64,000 bases of DNA, taken from assembly GCA_003611955.1 (NCBI GenBank), contig RAZE01000001.1, positions 496,001-560,000 of the forward strand, in the 5' to 3' direction. The translations under genes were made by a program, and so were the position numbers. Within the stretch, counting starts at the first letter, position 1; each line of letters begins with the position of its first letter. Origin of the DNA: a bacterium 1XD8-76. GTDB lineage: Bacteria > Bacillota > Clostridia > Lachnospirales > Lachnospiraceae. Below are positions 16,770 to 25,085 of the stretch, one piece after another. The notes under the pieces are model-generated. The model was not told the origin of the DNA, searched no databases, and saw nothing but the letters and a program-made list of their open reading frames with translations.

Positions 16770-18557
16770 ATGAAATTTTTACTGGCGGCAATTCATGCAA
16801 AATATATCCACAGCGGGCTTGCGCTCTACAGTCTGAGGAGCTATGCGGGGAGAGAGCTGCGGGAATATATCGAGGTGGCGGAGTATACGATCAATCAGCA
16901 GGTGGAGGAGATCCTGGCCGATCTCTATGACAGAAATCCGGACGCAATCGGCTTTTCCTGCTATATCTGGAATTTTTCAGTGGTGAAAAGGCTGGTGCGG
17001 GAGTTTTCCAAACTGCGGCCCGATGTGCCGGTCTGGCTCGGCGGGCCTGAGGTTTCCTATGAATATGAAAAGACTTTTGAGGAGCTTCCGGAGGTGACGG
17101 GAATCATGTCCGGGGAGGGAGAAGAGACTTTTCGGGAATTGCTGGAACTGTATGTGGGAGCGGAGGGCCGCGGAGGGGACCTTCGGGAGCTGCCGGTCAG
17201 AATTGCCGGCACGGTGACAAAAGAAGGAGATTTCGGCGTGCGCGGACCGCTTGACCTGGATAAGATTCCCTTTTATTATGAAGATCTGGAGGAGGAGGAA
17301 AAGGCGCAGGGAAAAAATAAGATCCTGTATTATGAGTCCGGCAGAGGATGCCCGTTTCGCTGCAGTTACTGTCTCTCCTCCATAGAAAAACAGGTGCGTC
17401 TGCGGAGCCTGGAACTGGTAAAACGGGAACTGCGTTTCTTTCTGGAAAGAAAAGTAAAACAGGTGAAATTTATAGACAGAACGTTCAACTGCAATCGTGA
17501 CCACGCGGAGGAGATCTGGCGATTTCTGCTGGAAAATGACAATGGTGTCACAAATTTTCACTTTGAGATCTCGGCGGAACTGCTGACGGAGGAGCAGCTT
17601 GGCCTTCTTTCCGGGATGAGGCCGGGGCTTATCCAGCTGGAGATCGGCGTGCAGACGACAAACCGAGAGACGCTGCAGGCGATCCACCGCCATGCCGATT
17701 TGGAGAAACTGAAAAAGGCGGTGATGTCTGTTTCCGGTTTCCGGAATATCCATCAGCACCTGGATCTGATCGCCGGGCTGCCCTGGGAAGGCCTGGAAAG
17801 TTTTCGGTGTTCCTTCAATGAGGTCTACAGGATGGAGCCCGACCAGCTTCAGCTCGGATTTTTGAAAGTGCTGAAGGGGTCTGAAATGTGGGAGAGGGCG
17901 GAGGAGTACGGCATCGTGTATCAGTCTGAGCCGCCCTATGAAGTGCTTTACACAAGATGGCTCTCCTACGAGGAACTGCAGGAGTTAAAACGGGTGGAGA
18001 GAATGCTGGAACTGTTTTATAACAGCGGCCAGTTTGGTCATACGCTGACAGCCCTTCAGAAATGGTTTGAGACCCCTTATGATATGTTTTTATCTCTCGC
18101 GGAATTTTACAGGGAGAGAGGGTTTTTCGTAAACAGTCCTTCCAGGAATTACCGCTATGAGATCCTGCTGGAATTTGTGAGAGGTCTGAAAGCGGGGAAA
18201 AATGCGGAGGCGCTGTTTCGGGAACTGCTCACCTTCGACGTTTATCTGCGGGAGAAGGCCAAGAGCAGACCCCCGTTTGCCAGGGATATCCGCGATTATT
18301 TTCAGGAGATCACACTGTTCTACAGGGAGCAGGAGAAGAACCCGGATCTGCTGGCGGAGTATGTCTCAAAAGGCTATGACAGCAGACAGATGGCCCGCAT
18401 GACGCATATGGACCTCTTTTGCTATCCGGTCTGGGACAGACAGTGGCTGCGGGAGACGGATCCGGACAAGATCCGCCCCGGGGAGGAACATTTTGTGCTG
18501 TTTGACTACGAAAAGCGCAGTCCCTTAAACCACGAGGCAAAGTACGCGGTCATCTAA
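16770..18557 (+). CDS. B12-binding domain radical SAM protein (DUF4080)
   Basis: A 595-residue cytoplasmic enzyme. Residues about 1-130 form a cobalamin-binding-like Rossmann domain (MKFLLAAIHAKYIHSGLALYS, VWLGGPEVSYE). The radical SAM core carries the cluster motif GCPFRCSYC (CxxxCxxC) near residue 193, followed by KFIDRTFNCN and an EIGVQTTN segment. The C-terminal part matches the DUF4080 extension common in Clostridia. It would use S-adenosylmethionine and a 4Fe-4S cluster; the reaction is unknown. The start at 16770 follows GGAGA; upstream in-frame codons overlap the terminator. It is followed after 22 bases by an exonuclease gene, with no evident functional link. Confidence 0.85.
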   Translation: MKFLLAAIHAKYIHSGLALYSLRSYAGRELREYIEVAEYTINQQVEEILADLYDRNPDAIGFSCYIWNFSVVKRLVREFSKLRPDVPVWLGGPEVSYEYEKTFEELPEVTGIMSGEGEETFRELLELYVGAEGRGGDLRELPVRIAGTVTKEGDFGVRGPLDLDKIPFYYEDLEEEEKAQGKNKILYYESGRGCPFRCSYCLSSIEKQVRLRSLELVKRELRFFLERKVKQVKFIDRTFNCNRDHAEEIWRFLLENDNGVTNFHFEISAELLTEEQLGLLSGMRPGLIQLEIGVQTTNRETLQAIHRHADLEKLKKAVMSVSGFRNIHQHLDLIAGLPWEGLESFRCSFNEVYRMEPDQLQLGFLKVLKGSEMWERAEEYGIVYQSEPPYEVLYTRWLSYEELQELKRVERMLELFYNSGQFGHTLTALQKWFETPYDMFLSLAEFYRERGFFVNSPSRNYRYEILLEFVRGLKAGKNAEALFRELLTFDVYLREKAKSRPPFARDIRDYFQEITLFYREQEKNPDLLAEYVSKGYDSRQMARMTHMDLFCYPVWDRQWLRETDPDKIRPGEEHFVLFDYEKRSPLNHEAKYAVI

Positions 18558-18579
18558 AGAGGAAAGGAATGGAGAAAAT

Positions 18580-19290
18580 ATGATAGATACCTACATAGCC
18601 ATCGATCTGGAGACGACGGGGCTCAGTGCAAAAATGGATAAGATCATCGAGATCGGCGCCGTGAAGTTTGTGGACGGCAGAGAGGAGGCGGTTTTTTCAA
18701 GCTATGTGAATCCGGGCGTGCGGCTGCCGGAGAGGATCGTGGAGCTGACGGGGATCACGGATGAGGATGTGAGAGAGGCGCCGGGCATTGAGGAGATTCT
18801 GGACGATCTGGAGAGATTTTTGGGGGAGGAGGTTTTGGTGGGACATAACCTGCTCTTTGACTATTCTTTTTTGAAGAGGGCATTTTCCTACCGGAAAAGA
18901 AAGTTTGAGAAAAACGGGATCGATACGCTCCGGATAGCCAGGGCCTGCCTGAAACAGTGCGAGCATAAGGGGCTTGGCGACCTGTGCGCATTCTATGACA
19001 TTCCGCTGCAGGCCCACAGAGCGGTGGGGGATGCCAGGGCCGCCGGGCAACTGTATCGGAAATTATCCGAGGAGTTCGGGGAGGTGTCCAAAGAATGCTT
19101 TGCGCCCAGAGAGCTGATCTGCCAGGTGAAAAAGGACAGTCCCGCCACGATACCCCAGAAGGGGCTGCTGTATAAATTGCATGAGCAGTATGGAATCACC
19201 CCCGAGTATGATGTGGAGAGGCTGACAAAATCGGAGGCGGGGCGTCATATCGATCGGATCCTCAGCGCCCACAGAGCGGTCAGAGGATGA
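18580..19290 (+). CDS. DnaQ/PolC-type 3'-5' exonuclease
   Basis: A 236-residue DEDDh exonuclease. The motifs are DLETTGL (Exo I, residues about 9-15), HNLLFDYSFL (Exo II, near 87-96) and HRAVGDARA (Exo III, with catalytic His and Asp near 147-152). It would remove nucleotides from DNA or RNA 3' ends in the cytoplasm. No polymerase domain follows, so it is a free-standing proofreading or repair nuclease. A C-terminal tail of about 55 residues (SPATIPQKGLLYKLHEQYGI onward) lies outside the nuclease fold and contains helices of unknown role. The ribosome site GGAAAGGAATGGAG precedes the ATG. Confidence 0.88.
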   Translation: MIDTYIAIDLETTGLSAKMDKIIEIGAVKFVDGREEAVFSSYVNPGVRLPERIVELTGITDEDVREAPGIEEILDDLERFLGEEVLVGHNLLFDYSFLKRAFSYRKRKFEKNGIDTLRIARACLKQCEHKGLGDLCAFYDIPLQAHRAVGDARAAGQLYRKLSEEFGEVSKECFAPRELICQVKKDSPATIPQKGLLYKLHEQYGITPEYDVERLTKSEAGRHIDRILSAHRAVRG

Positions 19291-19302
19291 GACGGGAGGG
19301 GT

Positions 19303-19938
19303 TCAGATATCCTCCAGCAGAGCCAGTATTCTGGTTTTGGAGAGGGAGCGGAGCTCTTCCGCTTTTTTCCGCAGACCGGGAAGCTGGTCTTCCTCGCCGT
19401 TTTCCCGGTAAAGTTTGATCAGCTTTTCGTAGGAGGCGGTGATGTCGGTGCCGATGGAGACCGCATAGGCGAGAACAGTTTTTGCCGCCCGCTTTCTCTC
19501 CTCCTCCGGACAGAGTCCGGCGCTCTCCCCCCAGTTTTGCAGCAAAATGGAAGCCCATTTCTGCAGCAGAGTGACCAGCTCCTCAAAATTTTGATCGTAC
19601 TCGGAGAGCAGACTGATATTCGGCGCTCCGTAGGTGAGCTTCAATTCGGTGTTGGAATATCCCGCAAAATTGACAATTTTTTTGCCGGACAGTTCCCGCA
19701 GTTTATCGTGGCATTCGTCTATTTCCGGATACCCGGCGAGCACATCCATGGGAAGCTCGCTGAGGGGGACGGCGACATAATCCAGACTTTCCAGAGATTT
19801 CCGCCTGGTGGAATCAGCCTGCCGCTCCCGCTCCCAGAAATTGTCCACATATTTTTTTTCATTTTTCGTTCTCCTCTTCAGAGAGAAGGAGAACAGGAAA
19901 CCGAAAACGATAAAACTTGCAAAAAAGGGGTATTTCAT
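19303..19938 (-). CDS. Hypothetical membrane-anchored protein
   Basis: A 211-residue protein read convergently to the exonuclease with a 12-base gap. It begins with a short hydrophobic helix (about residues 4-18) followed by a basic stretch (LKRRTKNEKK), so it is probably N-terminally anchored with a cytoplasmic helical domain. The rest is rich in charged helices (WERERQADSTRRK, LRKKAEELRSLSKTRILALLEDI) with one conserved-looking segment GKKIVNFAGYSNTELKLTYG. I do not recognise a named family. Coding capacity is supported by length, base composition similar to its neighbours and a lack of better reading frames opposite. Possible cell-envelope or division-related accessory role is only a guess. 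Confidence 0.6.
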   Translation of the reverse strand: MKYPFFASFIVFGFLFSFSLKRRTKNEKKYVDNFWERERQADSTRRKSLESLDYVAVPLSELPMDVLAGYPEIDECHDKLRELSGKKIVNFAGYSNTELKLTYGAPNISLLSEYDQNFEELVTLLQKWASILLQNWGESAGLCPEEERKRAAKTVLAYAVSIGTDITASYEKLIKLYRENGEEDQLPGLRKKAEELRSLSKTRILALLEDI

Positions 19939-20025
19939 ATATAATTATCCCAAATATATACAGGGAATCCTTTCTTATTTTTTATAGTAAATGCCGAAAA
20001 AAGTATTCCCGGACAGGAGAGAGAC

Positions 20026-20133
20026 ATGTTCCGTTTTAACAGAAATAAAAAGTCCGTCCGTATTATCTCGAGCATTATCATTATCTTGATAGTGTTTGCC
20101 ATGCTGGCGTCCGTACTGCTGTATCTGCTGTAA
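20026..20133 (+). CDS. Small single-span membrane protein (35 residues)
   Basis: A short gene with ribosome site AGGAGAGA ending five bases before the ATG. It encodes a basic N-terminus (FRFNRNKKSVR) and one hydrophobic helix of about 22 residues rich in Ile and Leu, ending at a TAA. The layout predicts a cytoplasmic N-terminus and a single membrane span. It lies alone between the minus-strand hypothetical protein and the VanW gene. Similar tiny membrane proteins are often missed; the function is unknown. Confidence rests on the ribosome site and the membrane-protein pattern. Confidence 0.6.
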   Translation: MFRFNRNKKSVRIISSIIIILIVFAMLASVLLYLL

Positions 20134-20322
20134 GGCTCTGCGCACGATACGTGAGCTTTGCTCACTTTAGTATATAGCGTAGTCCGCAAAAAAATCAATA
20201 ATATTTTGGGAAATAGTGAGATAACTTTAGATATATTACCCATTGGAAGCGGATGAGTCTTATTATAAAATGGTAGTTATATAAACAGTAAAACAGTGTC
20301 AGTTGAAGAAATGGTGATCATT

Positions 20323-21846
20323 ATGCAGAAGGGTTGGAAGAAGATAGTGATGGCAGCGGTATTTTCCGCCTGCTTTATAGGCGCCGGGTTAAACGTCCGG
20401 GCTGCCGGAAAAGACAGCAGAATAGAGACCGGTGTGTCGATCGGGGATGTTGATGTGTCGGGAATGACGGTTTCCGAGGCGGAGGACAGGGTGGAAGCCT
20501 TTGTGGATACCCTGAAAGGCGTGCCGATCACGCTCCGTCTGGAAGGCGGTCAGGACACGGTCGGAACGGCGGGAGAATTTGGCATTACATGGGAGAACGA
20601 CGGATCGCTGGAAGAGGCGGCGATGCTCGGAAAGCGGGGCAATATTGTGCAGCGCTACAAGGCGCTTGCCGATCTGAAAAAACAGGGGCGCAGCTATCCG
20701 CTAAATATTTCCTTTCAGAGCGACGTGCTGGACAGTATCTTAAACTCCCTGAGCGAGACCTATAATCAGGGGGCAGTGGAGGCGTCTCTCACAAAAACCG
20801 AGAGCGGTTTTCAGATCACGGAAGGGCAGACCGGCCGTGTGCTGGATGTAGCGAAGTCGAAGGAAGCCATCCTGAATTATCTGCAGAGCAGCTGGGATTA
20901 CGGCAACGCCTCCATCGACCTTGTGGTGACGGTGGAAGAACCGAGGGGAGACGCGGAGACGTTGAACAAAGTGAAGGATGTGCTGGGGACGGCGACTACA
21001 TCCTACAAATCATCCGGCCCATCCAGGGTCGCCAACGTCAGGACGGGGTGCAGTCATCTGAACGGGATCACGCTTTACCCCGGGGAGCAGTGCTCCGTGC
21101 TGGAACTGATCACTCCTTTTTCCGTGGAGAACGGTTACGAACTCGCGGGTTCCTATCTGAACGGCCAGGTCGTGAACAGTCTGGGCGGCGGAATCTGCCA
21201 GGTATCGACGACGCTCTACAATGCGATATTGAGGGCGGAGCTGCAGGTGGATGAGAGAAGCAACCACTCGATGATCGTGAACTACGTGGAGCCCTCGGAG
21301 GACGCGGCGATCTCCGAGTCCGGGGGAAAGGACTTTAAATTTACCAACAATAAAGAGTACCCGATCTATATAGAAGGGATCACCACACCGGAGAAGACGA
21401 TCACCTTCACGGTCTACGGCGTGGAGGATCGGCCCACGAACAGGAAAGTGACCTACGAAAGTGAAGTGTTGGAGACCAATGTTCCGTCCACGGAGAAGAT
21501 CATACCGACCGCAGATCCGGTGGGATATGTGAACGTGCAGTCCGTTCATGTGGGCTACAAGGCGCGTCTGTGGAAGATCGTGACGGAGGACGGCGTGGAA
21601 GTCAGCAGAGAGCAGGTGAACAGCAGCCACTATACGGCGGTTCCCCGCACGGCAACTGTCGGCACGGCGACGGCAGACCCCAATATGGCATCTCAGATTC
21701 AGGCAGCCATTGCGACAGGCAGTATCGACTATGTGAAATCGGTGGCGGGAGCGCTGGCGGCACAGCAGGCGGCACTGGCGGCACAGCAGGCAGGGCTGAA
21801 CGTTGGCGTCACGGAGGATGCGGGGACAGGTGCGACAGATGGCTGA
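20323..21846 (+). CDS. VanW family protein with peptidoglycan-binding-like domains
   Basis: An exported protein of 507 residues with a signal-like N-terminus (basic, then a hydrophobic stretch ending in VRAAG). Residues about 30-215 contain two repeats of the putative peptidoglycan-binding type (ISIGDVDVSGMTVSEAEDRV-like segment and a second half). The VanW domain follows with its hallmark NSLGGGICQVSTTLYNA and ERSNHSMIVNYVEP. A short G5/beta-rich region and an Ala/Gln-rich tail with a repeat (AALAAQQA) end the protein. VanW is linked to glycopeptide-resistance loci, but this common type is widespread in Clostridia and is probably a wall-remodelling protein. Start is uncertain: GTG 20296, ATG 20311 and ATG 20323 are all possible; the last gives a normal signal peptide. 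Confidence 0.85.
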   Translation: MQKGWKKIVMAAVFSACFIGAGLNVRAAGKDSRIETGVSIGDVDVSGMTVSEAEDRVEAFVDTLKGVPITLRLEGGQDTVGTAGEFGITWENDGSLEEAAMLGKRGNIVQRYKALADLKKQGRSYPLNISFQSDVLDSILNSLSETYNQGAVEASLTKTESGFQITEGQTGRVLDVAKSKEAILNYLQSSWDYGNASIDLVVTVEEPRGDAETLNKVKDVLGTATTSYKSSGPSRVANVRTGCSHLNGITLYPGEQCSVLELITPFSVENGYELAGSYLNGQVVNSLGGGICQVSTTLYNAILRAELQVDERSNHSMIVNYVEPSEDAAISESGGKDFKFTNNKEYPIYIEGITTPEKTITFTVYGVEDRPTNRKVTYESEVLETNVPSTEKIIPTADPVGYVNVQSVHVGYKARLWKIVTEDGVEVSREQVNSSHYTAVPRTATVGTATADPNMASQIQAAIATGSIDYVKSVAGALAAQQAALAAQQAGLNVGVTEDAGTGATDG

Positions 21847-22549
21847 CAGGTTAATGGAAATGGGGAAGGAGAAGGGCCTGGCGGGAAGAAACCAAGCCCT
21901 TTTTATCAATTCCGCCGAGGGATCCGAGAAAGCCTGGATAGGAGCTGACGATCCGGAAACGATGTCCGCCAGGGAAAAGCGTGCGATGTTTGGGGACATG
22001 GATGTCGTTATGACGGGGTTCGCGGGCCTGCACGGCTCCGTGATCCTGGCACGCGACAGTTCGGAGAAGTTGCGGAGCAGATATCCGGTATCCTTTCTGG
22101 AGGAGGCGAAGGCCCAGGAGCGGCAGATCCGGCAGATACCGGAGGCTGCACCGGCCGGGAAGTCCGATGACCCCAGCACCTGTTCCTTTTCCGGGGAGGA
22201 GATAAAAGGGACGTATCTTCTCGGGGAGGGCGGCGTTTTCGCGGGCCTCCGGAATATGGGGGAGCTGGCGGGTGTCGGACTGGAAATATACATAAAAAGG
22301 ATCCCGATAAAACAGGAGACGATAGAGATCTGCAATTTTTTTGATGTAAATCCCTATCAGATGTTTTCTGCGGGAAGCTGTCTGTTGCTGTCGAAAAACG
22401 GAGGCAGACTGAAGAGCAGGCTCGCCGGGCAGGGGATCTTTTCCGAGGTGATCGGTTTTACGAGAAGAAATAATGACATGGTTGTCATAAATGGGGAGGA
22501 GCGGAGATTCCTTGAGAGGCATTACAGGGATGCGCTGGAGCTGCTGTAA
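21839..22549 (+). CDS. AIR synthase/HypE-like C-terminal domain protein
   Basis: A 236-residue protein whose start overlaps the VanW stop by eight bases. Residues from about 125 onward match the C-terminal half of the AIR synthase/HypE superfamily: GEGGVFAGLRNMGELAGVGLEIYIKRIPIKQET, then FFDVNPYQMFSAGSCLLL. The N-terminal ATP-binding half of HypE is missing and replaced by about 120 unrelated residues, so carbamoyl dehydration activity is unlikely. No hydrogenase or hyp genes are present here. Translational overlap with VanW may be coincidental. It may be a domain-reduced paralogue kept for another role. The family call is moderately sure; the function is open. Confidence 0.6.
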   Translation: MADRLMEMGKEKGLAGRNQALFINSAEGSEKAWIGADDPETMSAREKRAMFGDMDVVMTGFAGLHGSVILARDSSEKLRSRYPVSFLEEAKAQERQIRQIPEAAPAGKSDDPSTCSFSGEEIKGTYLLGEGGVFAGLRNMGELAGVGLEIYIKRIPIKQETIEICNFFDVNPYQMFSAGSCLLLSKNGGRLKSRLAGQGIFSEVIGFTRRNNDMVVINGEERRFLERHYRDALELL

Positions 22550-22590
22550 AAGCGGCAGACCCCGCAAAATAAGGTGAGAAAGGAACAGAT

Positions 22591-23073
22591 ATGAGAGAAC
22601 AATTATTAAAGATCATTGAGAGGAACAGCCGTATCGATTTAAAAGAGCTGGCGGTTATTTTGGGAGTGGAAGAGGCGGATATCATTGAGGAACTGCAGAA
22701 GTGCGAACAGGAAGGCGTGATCTGCGGTTACCACACGATGATCGACTGGGATAAAGTCGGTGTGGAGAAAGTGTCCGCGCTGATCGAGGTGCGCGTGACG
22801 CCTCAGAGAGGGCAGGGCTTCGATAAGATCGCGGAGAGGATATACAAATATCCGGAAGTGCATGCGGTTTATCTGATTTCCGGCGGGTATGACCTGTTGG
22901 TATCTCTGGAGGGAAAAACCCTGAGGGAGGTGTCCTCCTTTGTCTCGGATAAGCTGTCCACGTTGGATACCGTGATCAGCACGGCGACGCATTTTATCCT
23001 GAAGAAATATAAAGATCATGGAACGATTCTGGAAAAGAAATATGAAGATACGAGAGAGAAGGTGACACCGTGA
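22591..23073 (+). CDS. Lrp/AsnC-family transcriptional regulator
   Basis: A 160-residue regulator with an N-terminal helix-turn-helix (LLKIIERNSRIDLKELAVILGVEEADIIEEL, split here by description) and a C-terminal RAM/AsnC effector domain with the VHAVYLISGGYDLLVSLEG pattern. Such proteins bind amino acids and form octamers. The stop overlaps the GTG start of the aminotransferase by four bases, so the two are one transcript and the regulator probably senses the amino acid or keto acid handled by that enzyme. The length and domain order are normal. Confidence 0.9.
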   Translation: MREQLLKIIERNSRIDLKELAVILGVEEADIIEELQKCEQEGVICGYHTMIDWDKVGVEKVSALIEVRVTPQRGQGFDKIAERIYKYPEVHAVYLISGGYDLLVSLEGKTLREVSSFVSDKLSTLDTVISTATHFILKKYKDHGTILEKKYEDTREKVTP

Positions 23074-24239
23074 GAAATCCGTTAGCTGAAAAGGTTGTGG
23101 ATATCCCGTTTTCGGGTATTCGGAAATTTTTTGATATTGTGAGTGAGATGCCAGATGCGATCTCGCTGGGGGTGGGCGAGCCGGATTTCGACACGCCCTG
23201 GCACATCCGGGATGAGGGCATCTATTCCCTGGAGAAAGGGCGCACTTTCTATACATCCAACTCCGGATTGAAGGAGCTGAGGCAGGAGATCGCCAACTAT
23301 ATGAAGAGACGTCAGAATCTGGAGTATGATCCGATGAAGGAGGTCCTGATCACAGTGGGCGGTTCGGAGGCGATCGACATCGGCATGCGTGTGATGCTGA
23401 ACCCGGGGGAGGAAGTGCTGATTCCCCAGCCCAGCTATGTGTCCTATGAGCCCTGTGTGGTTCTGGCGGGCGGCGTGCCTGTGATCATCAATTTGAAAGA
23501 GGAAAACGAGTTCCGGCTGACGGCGCAGGAACTGCTCGACGCGATCACGGAGAAAACAAAGATTCTGGTGCTGCCTTTCCCGAACAATCCGACGGGAGCC
23601 ATCCTGGAGGAGAAGGATCTGCGTGAGATCGCGAAGGTCTGTGTGGAGAAGGATATTTTTGTCATGTCCGATGAGATCTACGCGGAGCTGACTTACAAGG
23701 AGAAACATATCTCCATCGCTCAGATGCCCGGAATGCAGGAGCGGACGATCCTGATCAACGGCTTCTCAAAGGCCTATGCCATGACAGGATGGCGTCTCGG
23801 TTATGCCTGCGGACCGGCGGCCATCATCGAGCAGATGCTGAAAGTGCACCAGTATGCCATCATGTGCGCGCCGACCACCAGTCAGTACGCGGCGGTGGAG
23901 GCGTTGAAGAACGGCGATGAGGACGTGCAGGAGATGCGGGAGGCATACAACCAGCGCCGCCGCTATCTGATACATGCTTTCCGGGAGATGGGACTGGAGT
24001 GCTTTGAGCCTTTCGGCGCATTCTATATATTCCCGTCCATTCAGGAATTTGGCATGACCAGCGAGGAGTTTGCCACAAGGCTTCTGAAGGAAGAGAAGGT
24101 GGCGGTGGTGCCGGGGACGGCTTTCGGCGCCTGCGGCGAGGGATTCCTTCGGATATCTTACGCGTATTCTCTGGAAAACCTGAAGATAGCGATCGAGCGG
24201 ATTCAGGATTTTGTGGAGAGACTCAGGAGAGAACAATGA
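23070..24239 (+). CDS. PLP-dependent class I/II aminotransferase
   Basis: A 389-residue fold-type I aminotransferase of the aspartate/aromatic aminotransferase family. It has the GVGEPDFDTP N-terminal segment, PNNPTGA, the DEIYAELTY motif and the PLP lysine region NGFSKAYAMTGWRLGY with Lys in SK. It would transfer an amino group between an amino acid and 2-oxoglutarate. The GTG start follows AGAAGGTGA and overlaps the Lrp-type gene, while its stop overlaps the next ATG. These couplings indicate one operon. Sequence alone does not separate aspartate, aromatic or N-acetyl-diaminopimelate (PatA) substrates. Confidence 0.88.
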   Translation: MRNPLAEKVVDIPFSGIRKFFDIVSEMPDAISLGVGEPDFDTPWHIRDEGIYSLEKGRTFYTSNSGLKELRQEIANYMKRRQNLEYDPMKEVLITVGGSEAIDIGMRVMLNPGEEVLIPQPSYVSYEPCVVLAGGVPVIINLKEENEFRLTAQELLDAITEKTKILVLPFPNNPTGAILEEKDLREIAKVCVEKDIFVMSDEIYAELTYKEKHISIAQMPGMQERTILINGFSKAYAMTGWRLGYACGPAAIIEQMLKVHQYAIMCAPTTSQYAAVEALKNGDEDVQEMREAYNQRRRYLIHAFREMGLECFEPFGAFYIFPSIQEFGMTSEEFATRLLKEEKVAVVPGTAFGACGEGFLRISYAYSLENLKIAIERIQDFVERLRREQ

Positions 24240-24898
24240 AAAAAATATTTGGACCGGATTCAGGGCTGTTTCGATTTCTGCAGATGTTGATGAACCTGGC
24301 GGTTATGAACGTTCTTTTTCTTCTGACCAGCATTCCGATCATGACGACAGGAGCGGCCTACACGGCGCTCCTGTCCTGCGTGTTTGACCTGCTTCTGGAG
24401 GAAGGGGAGTTTTCGGCCAGGTTTTTTCTGAAAAAATTCCGGGAGGTCTGGAAACCGGCGAGTCTGATCGGCACAGTCTCTCTGACTGTACTTGCTGTAC
24501 TGGGACATCACGCGGCGCTTTTTTTCCTTTCTGACAGTCCTCTCAGACTGGTCGGGGCGGGGCTGTATATCGCCCTTTTCATCTGGGGGTTCGGCGCTGT
24601 GATGTATCAGTTTGCGATGCTGGCAAGAGGGGTAGTCTGGAAGAAGGAGATGCTGAAGGACGGGGCGTTGCTGGCGCTGGCGAAGTTTCCGGTTTACATA
24701 GCGGTTTTGTTGTTGACGGCATCCCCGCTGTCGATCGTTATGATGCCGGCGTCCACCCTGATTTCCATGCTGCCCATTGTGCTGCTGTTCTGGATATCCT
24801 GTCCGGCGATGGCGGGCGGATGGATGATGAGACGCTTCCTGGAAAAGATATATCCGGAACTGTTTCGGAAAAAGGATTCGGAGGGGTCTGATTTGTAA
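24236..24898 (+). CDS. YesL/DUF624 family membrane protein
   Basis: A 220-residue integral membrane protein with four to five hydrophobic segments (about residues 17-40, 72-98, 102-125, 155-190) and the DUF624 signature FGPDSGLFRFLQMLMNLAVMN at the N-terminus. YesL-type genes usually sit beside carbohydrate ABC and two-component genes in Bacillota and have no settled function. Here it is translationally coupled (ATGA) to the aminotransferase but lies directly upstream of a LacI/ABC sugar operon. A catabolite-control-like operator overlaps its stop codon. Confidence 0.85.
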   Translation: MKKIFGPDSGLFRFLQMLMNLAVMNVLFLLTSIPIMTTGAAYTALLSCVFDLLLEEGEFSARFFLKKFREVWKPASLIGTVSLTVLAVLGHHAALFFLSDSPLRLVGAGLYIALFIWGFGAVMYQFAMLARGVVWKKEMLKDGALLALAKFPVYIAVLLLTASPLSIVMMPASTLISMLPIVLLFWISCPAMAGGWMMRRFLEKIYPELFRKKDSEGSDL

Positions 24899-24907
24899 AC
24901 GCTTACA
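24894..24907. promoter_or_regulatory. cre/LacI-type operator
   Basis: TGTAAACGCTTACA fits the cre consensus TGWAANCGNTNWCA exactly and is a near-perfect palindrome (TTTGTAA/TTACAAA flanks). It overlaps the DUF624 stop codon and lies about 190 bp before the LacI-type regulator start. It may bind CcpA or the adjacent LacI-family protein. Confidence 0.7.
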
Positions 24908-24913
24908 AACCGG

Positions 24914-24945
24914 GGCTTCAGCGAAGCCAAACGCCGATTTTTATT
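24914..24945 (+). terminator. Weak hairpin terminator after DUF624 gene
   Basis: GGCTTC (24914-24919) pairs with GAAGCC (24923-24928) across a 3-base loop; a T-rich stretch follows only after about nine bases. It may end the Lrp-aminotransferase-DUF624 transcript, but the spacing is poor. Confidence 0.4.
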
Positions 24946-25018
24946 GGTTAAAATATCTAAATTTGATGCTCTGTTTTCAACACTATTCACAAAAAACAGA
25001 ATTTTATTAGTGGAACTA

Positions 25019-25046
25019 TTGACTTTTTGGCATTTTGAGGTAAACT
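25019..25046 (+). promoter_or_regulatory. Candidate promoter of LacI-family regulator
   Basis: TTGACT (25019-25024) and TAAACT (25041-25046) are separated by 16 bp in an A/T-rich intergenic region, about 40 bp before the regulator start. Confidence 0.45.
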
Positions 25047-25085
25047 TTTCTTATCAGGAAAGCCTTTTCAGAAAGAGGATGAAAT

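Noticed and set aside
20296-20322. GTG at 20296 or ATG at 20311 as VanW start
   Set aside because: They add residues before a normal signal peptide and have no better ribosome site; kept as alternatives only.
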